Origin: Labilibaculum sp.
GTDB taxonomy: Bacteria > Bacteroidota > Bacteroidia > Bacteroidales > Marinifilaceae
Direction: 5' to 3'
DNA length: 29,171 nt
Assembly (NCBI GenBank): GCA_016743925.1
Contig: JADGFH010000005.1
Span: 1 to 29,171, forward strand
In this document: one piece after another, positions 26,092-29,171 of the stretch
How the letters are laid out: the number at the start of each line of letters is the position of its first letter
How positions within the stretch are numbered: position 1 is the first letter of the stretch
Position numbers and translations under genes: made by a program
The notes under the pieces: generated by a model
Told to the model about the DNA's origin: nothing
Databases searched by the model: none
Seen by the model: only the letters and a program-made list of their open reading frames with translations

Positions 26092-26709
26092 ATGTTGATT
26101 ATTGGAATTGCAGGAGGAACAGGCTCGGGCAAAACAACAGTGGTTAGAAAAATCATTGAAAGATTAAATCAAGGAGATGTGGCAGTCTTACCACAAGATT
26201 CATATTATAGGGATAACAAGGAGATGACATTGGAAGAGCGTCAAGAAATAAATTTTGACCATCCAAGATCAATAGAATTTGAATTGTTGATTGAGCATGT
26301 ACGAAAGTTAAAAAATGAAGAGGCGATAGAACAACCAATATACTCGTACCTTACTTGCTTGCGTTCCGATGAAACCATTCGAGTAGAACCAAAGGGAGTT
26401 ATAATTGTAGAAGGTTTGTTGATTTTAACAGATCCGGTATTGCGTGACTTAATGGATTTAATGGTTTTTGTAGATTGTGATGCTGATGATCGTTTGAATC
26501 GAGTAATCAAAAGAGATATTGTTGAGCGTGGAAGATCTGTAGAAAAAGTTTTAGATCGTTACGAGAAAACGGTAAAGCCAATGCACCTTCAATTTATTGA
26601 GCCAAGTAAGCGTTATGCAGATATAATTGTTCCTCAGGGAGGTAATAATATTGTTGCAATTGATATATTGACACATTTTATTCAGAAAAACCTAGTTGCT
26701 AGTTTGTGA
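26092..26709 (+). CDS. udk: Uridine kinase
   Basis: Phosphorylates uridine and cytidine in pyrimidine salvage. The 205-residue P-loop kinase has GIAGGTGSGKTTV at residues 5-17, then the substrate blocks DSYYRDNKEM and NFDHPRSIEFELL, PIYSYLTCLR, and the Walker B-like VIIVEGLLIL. Length is normal. A terminator follows. Confidence 0.93.
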   Translation: MLIIGIAGGTGSGKTTVVRKIIERLNQGDVAVLPQDSYYRDNKEMTLEERQEINFDHPRSIEFELLIEHVRKLKNEEAIEQPIYSYLTCLRSDETIRVEPKGVIIVEGLLILTDPVLRDLMDLMVFVDCDADDRLNRVIKRDIVERGRSVEKVLDRYEKTVKPMHLQFIEPSKRYADIIVPQGGNNIVAIDILTHFIQKNLVASL

Positions 26710-26741
26710 ACACCGTAAAATTATTCACTGAAAATATAATT

Positions 26742-26771
26742 TGGAGACCTTGATACTGTCTCCATTTTTTT
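26742..26771 (+). terminator. Terminator of udk
   Basis: TGGAGAC (26742-26748) and GTCTCCA (26758-26764), a 7-bp stem with 9-base loop, followed by a run of seven T. Confidence 0.85.
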
Positions 26772-26807
26772 ATACCTTTTCAATCTGTTTATGATAAACT
26801 TTGAAGT

Positions 26808-27530
26808 ATGTTGAATAATGTAAAAGTTGAAAATTTACTATTTGTAGATATTGAAACGGTATCAGGAAATGCCACATTCGATGAAATGTCTCCTAAGCTT
26901 CAGGAATTGTGGGAAAAGAAATCAAATTATTTTCGAAACGATGACGAGAGTCCTTCTGATGTTTATGGGCGAGCTGGCATTTATGCTGAGTTTGGAAAAA
27001 TAGTTTGTATTTCAACCGGCTTGGTAACTAAAAAAAATGGTGTTAAAAAGTTTGTTGCCAAATCGTATTATGGAGATGATGAAAAGCAATTACTTGAAGA
27101 ATTTGGGCTTATGCTCGATCGCTTTAGTAGTAAAGCAAATCGTAACCTATGCGCTCATAATGGTAAGGAGTTTGATTTTCCTTATATCGCAAGAAGGATG
27201 CTGATTAATGGTGTTGCGCTTCCAAATGTATTAGATATTGCAGGTAAAAAACCTTGGGAAGTGCAATTTTTGGACACTATGGAATTGTGGAAATTTGGCG
27301 ATTACAAGCATTATACCTCATTGGCTTTGCTATGTGAAGTATTTAATGTTCCAACACCAAAGGATGATATAGATGGATCGATGGTTGGAAAGGTGTATTG
27401 GGAGGATAATGATTTGGAGCGTATTGCGATTTATTGCGAAAAAGATATTTTAGCAACAGCACAATTATTTTTACGATATCAAGGCGAAGAATTAATCCCT
27501 GAAAATAATTTTGAACGAGTATTGTTGTAA
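26808..27530 (+). CDS. 3'-5' exonuclease, PolB-like DEDDy type
   Basis: A 240-residue protein resembling the exonuclease domain of family B DNA polymerases, without a polymerase part. The three motifs are in order: FVDIETV (Exo I, Asp and Glu), CAHNGKEFDFPYIARRM (Exo II, Asp) and ERIAIYCEKDILATAQL (Exo III, Tyr and Asp). Between Exo I and Exo II is the segment FGKIVCISTGLV. Likely role is DNA or RNA end processing in repair; the substrate is not known. It sits alone after the udk terminator. Confidence 0.88.
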   Translation: MLNNVKVENLLFVDIETVSGNATFDEMSPKLQELWEKKSNYFRNDDESPSDVYGRAGIYAEFGKIVCISTGLVTKKNGVKKFVAKSYYGDDEKQLLEEFGLMLDRFSSKANRNLCAHNGKEFDFPYIARRMLINGVALPNVLDIAGKKPWEVQFLDTMELWKFGDYKHYTSLALLCEVFNVPTPKDDIDGSMVGKVYWEDNDLERIAIYCEKDILATAQLFLRYQGEELIPENNFERVLL

Positions 27531-27651
27531 TTATTTTGCTTTTGTACAATAGTTTCCCTTTTTTCGTGTTTGTTAAACAGAATAATATTTAATCCATAAA
27601 ATAACGTCCTATTTAGATAGGATTAGTATTTAAACTTAAGACAGTAAACTG

Positions 27652-28782
27652 ATGAATAATTCATTATTTAAAAAATTACCTTTTGTATTTTTCTTGCTTG
27701 GTTCTTTATTTTTCATTTCGTGTGGAAGTAGCAGTGGAGGAGGAGGTGAGGAAGAATTTGAATTTAAATCTTCGGATTTGACAAATAAATATTGGTATGC
27801 GAGTACTTTTATTGACAATAGTTATTCAAAAAATGATGTTGTAATTGTATATCGATTTAATGCTGGGGGTGATTTATATAAACAGGAATTTAGTGGCAGA
27901 AGAGATACCGAGGTTGGAACCTGGAGTTTAAGTTCTGATAATATTTTAGTAATAAATGATGAGACATTAACTGCTGTTCAAGAATGGAAAATCGATAAAT
28001 CATCTACAAGAGATCGTATTAATTTAAAAAGCACTAGCGGTATTAGAACATTTCACACTAAAATAGAAGAGTTGGAAGATGTGTCTGCGGATGCTTTTTT
28101 AGTTAAGAATGTTTATTTGAAGCCAGATGGTTCTGTTGGGGAATATAAATATGAATTTGTAGAAGAGTATCGATATGAATTTGCAGTTAGGGGTGAAAAT
28201 ATAAATAGTGTAAAAGCTTTGGTTTCATCCGAGGATGAATTTGATCTGGTTAAAACCATTAATTCAGAAAATAAATCGGTTTGGAGAATAAATGAATTTG
28301 ATGCTACAAAATATTTGAATGAATTCCCTGGGGAAAAATTGGTGAAGTTTGTTCTGAAAATGGATTCGGGAGACGAATACAAGTTGGAAGAGATCATTTA
28401 TAACAAAGAAATTTCAACCTTAGATCATCAAGAAATAGATACAGATCATAACACAGGTTCTGGATTGTTGTCTTTGCAAGTTGAATGGGAGCGTTTGGTT
28501 GAAGACGATGCGTATTATTACGTTCAGGTTTTAAATGCAGAGGGAGATGAAAATAACCCTTTATTTACATCAAATTGGCAACCAGCTTCAAGTGCTCAAA
28601 TGCAATCCATAACACTAACAGAAACTTCAATTGGAGAGTTTGGTCTTGCTTTAGGAGATAGTTATTACGTAAAGGTTGTTGCCTTTACTTATGAAGAGGG
28701 TATTAATCCATTCCAAGGAGATATCCATGAATTTAATATTCAGGCTCGTTCTCAGTTTATAAAGTCTGGTGGAGATTGGTAG
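27652..28782 (+). CDS. Lipoprotein of unknown function with a fibronectin-like C-terminal part
   Basis: A 376-residue exported lipoprotein. The signal is followed by a lipobox with the acylated residue at C24 (FFISCGSSS). GSSSGGGGEEEFE after the Cys is a flexible tether and, being acidic, resembles the Bacteroidota surface-export signal. Residues 35-130 have a strand-rich, lipocalin-like pattern (VGTWSLSSDNILVI). Residues about 260-370 resemble a fibronectin type III unit (LSLQVEWERLVEDDAYYYVQ). No enzyme motif is seen, so a surface binding or structural role is likely. It ends at a clear terminator. Confidence 0.8.
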   Translation: MNNSLFKKLPFVFFLLGSLFFISCGSSSGGGGEEEFEFKSSDLTNKYWYASTFIDNSYSKNDVVIVYRFNAGGDLYKQEFSGRRDTEVGTWSLSSDNILVINDETLTAVQEWKIDKSSTRDRINLKSTSGIRTFHTKIEELEDVSADAFLVKNVYLKPDGSVGEYKYEFVEEYRYEFAVRGENINSVKALVSSEDEFDLVKTINSENKSVWRINEFDATKYLNEFPGEKLVKFVLKMDSGDEYKLEEIIYNKEISTLDHQEIDTDHNTGSGLLSLQVEWERLVEDDAYYYVQVLNAEGDENNPLFTSNWQPASSAQMQSITLTETSIGEFGLALGDSYYVKVVAFTYEEGINPFQGDIHEFNIQARSQFIKSGGDW

Positions 28783-28804
28783 AAATAAAAGAATAAGAAA
28801 TTTG

Positions 28805-28834
28805 AACCCGAAACAATATCGTATCGGGTTTTTA
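28805..28834 (+). terminator. Terminator of the lipoprotein gene
   Basis: AACCCGA (28805-28811) and TCGGGTT (28824-28830), a 7-bp stem with 12-base loop, followed by TTTATT. Confidence 0.8.
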
Positions 28835-28920
28835 TTCATCTAATTCAAAATATTCTACTGTTTTATTTAATAGTTCTACTTTTGTTAGCTTGTTTGCTAT
28901 TTAGTTCACTATCTTATTTC

Positions 28921-29046
28921 TTCCGTTCAATAAAAATGATTTTCCGTATATTAAGGTGAATGTTCCGTTTGCCTTTTTTCCTTGCCAGCTTGCCTTTTAA
29001 CTTATTCCGTTCGTCTTTTTGTTTGTTCCGTTCACCAACGGAAGGG
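28921..29046. repeat. Degenerate 21-base periodic repeat (TTCCGT)
   Basis: TTCCGT occurs at 28921, 28942, 28963, 29005 and 29026: steps of 21, 21, 42 and 21. The missing position (28984) holds a diverged unit. The last unit folds into TTCCGTT-CACC-AACGGAA. Six units of 21 bases in all. Confidence 0.75.
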
Positions 29047-29171
29047 TATCCACACCGAACGGAGTGTCTCAGCCGGGTATGTTCAAAACTTTGTGTCACT
29101 GGCTATTTACCTGTTAATAACTATAATAATTACTCAAACTCAACTTCTAAAAGCTCTTAAGATAAGCTTTA

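Larger units (their letters stand above)
28783..29171. other. 390-base gene-free stretch at the right edge
   Basis: It contains the lipoprotein terminator, a 21-base periodic repeat, a 7-bp hairpin TTCCGTT-CACC-AACGGAA (29026-29043), and a GGGTATGTTC... sequence that may be an insertion-element end. Short open frames on both strands over the repeat (28914-29160) look like chance. Confidence 0.6.

Noticed and set aside
28914..29160. Short frames on both strands over the 21-base repeat
   Set aside because: Their composition follows the repeat itself; neither shows a ribosome site or a known domain.

Overview
The window is about 29 kb of an AT-rich genome and reads as Bacteroidota. The evidence is direct: several candidate promoters fit the Bacteroidota pattern (TTTG, a spacer of about 20, then TAnnTTTG); starts mostly lack strong Shine-Dalgarno sequences; and families typical of the phylum are present (DUF4924, an HU variant with the arm motif RNISKNT, a 30-residue COX24/AURKAIP1-like basic peptide, a PNGase F-like secreted protein, and a lipoprotein with a Gly/Glu-rich tether). 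A marine anaerobe near Marinifilaceae/Marinilabiliales is my guess from overall protein flavour; it is not proven here.

Left part (1-8.9 kb): mutY on the minus strand diverges from an HU gene, which is followed by a tiny ribosome-associated-type peptide gene and a strong hairpin. Then come rng (RNase G), dsbD (with the best promoter in the window), a PNGase F-like secreted protein and an FAD-dependent oxidoreductase. This series ends at a terminator facing a soluble PAS histidine kinase.

Middle (8.9-16.7 kb): this is the most accessory-looking part, with loose gene packing. It holds the kinase, a two-CW-domain protein, a DNPH1-like nucleotide hydrolase fused to DUF4269 (a nucleotidyltransferase-like domain), and a small secreted protein. 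Next is a roughly 750-base gene-poor stretch with five tandem 42-bp units built of palindromes. A TetR regulator follows, with an operator-like inverted repeat on its own promoter, then an SDR oxidoreductase, a four-helix membrane protein (DUF4345-like) and a membrane-anchored serine hydrolase.

Right part (16.7-26 kb): mostly housekeeping genes on the minus strand. pth, an S4 RNA-binding protein, DUF4924, an EamA transporter, lnt and a secreted DUF4097-like protein are closely spaced and may form one long transcript ending at a bidirectional terminator near 16.7 kb. Upstream are prs and rplY, engB with its own promoter, and a Dabb-manA pair. On the plus strand, udk, a DEDDy exonuclease and a lipoprotein follow.

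The last 390 bases have no convincing gene. They hold a degenerate 21-base periodic repeat and a sequence that may be the end of an insertion element running out of the window. The observations I rate highest are the DNPH1-DUF4269 fusion, the 42-bp palindromic array, and the PNGase F homologue that keeps two of three catalytic acids. None amounts to a proven new system. I found no CRISPR array, tRNA or rRNA.
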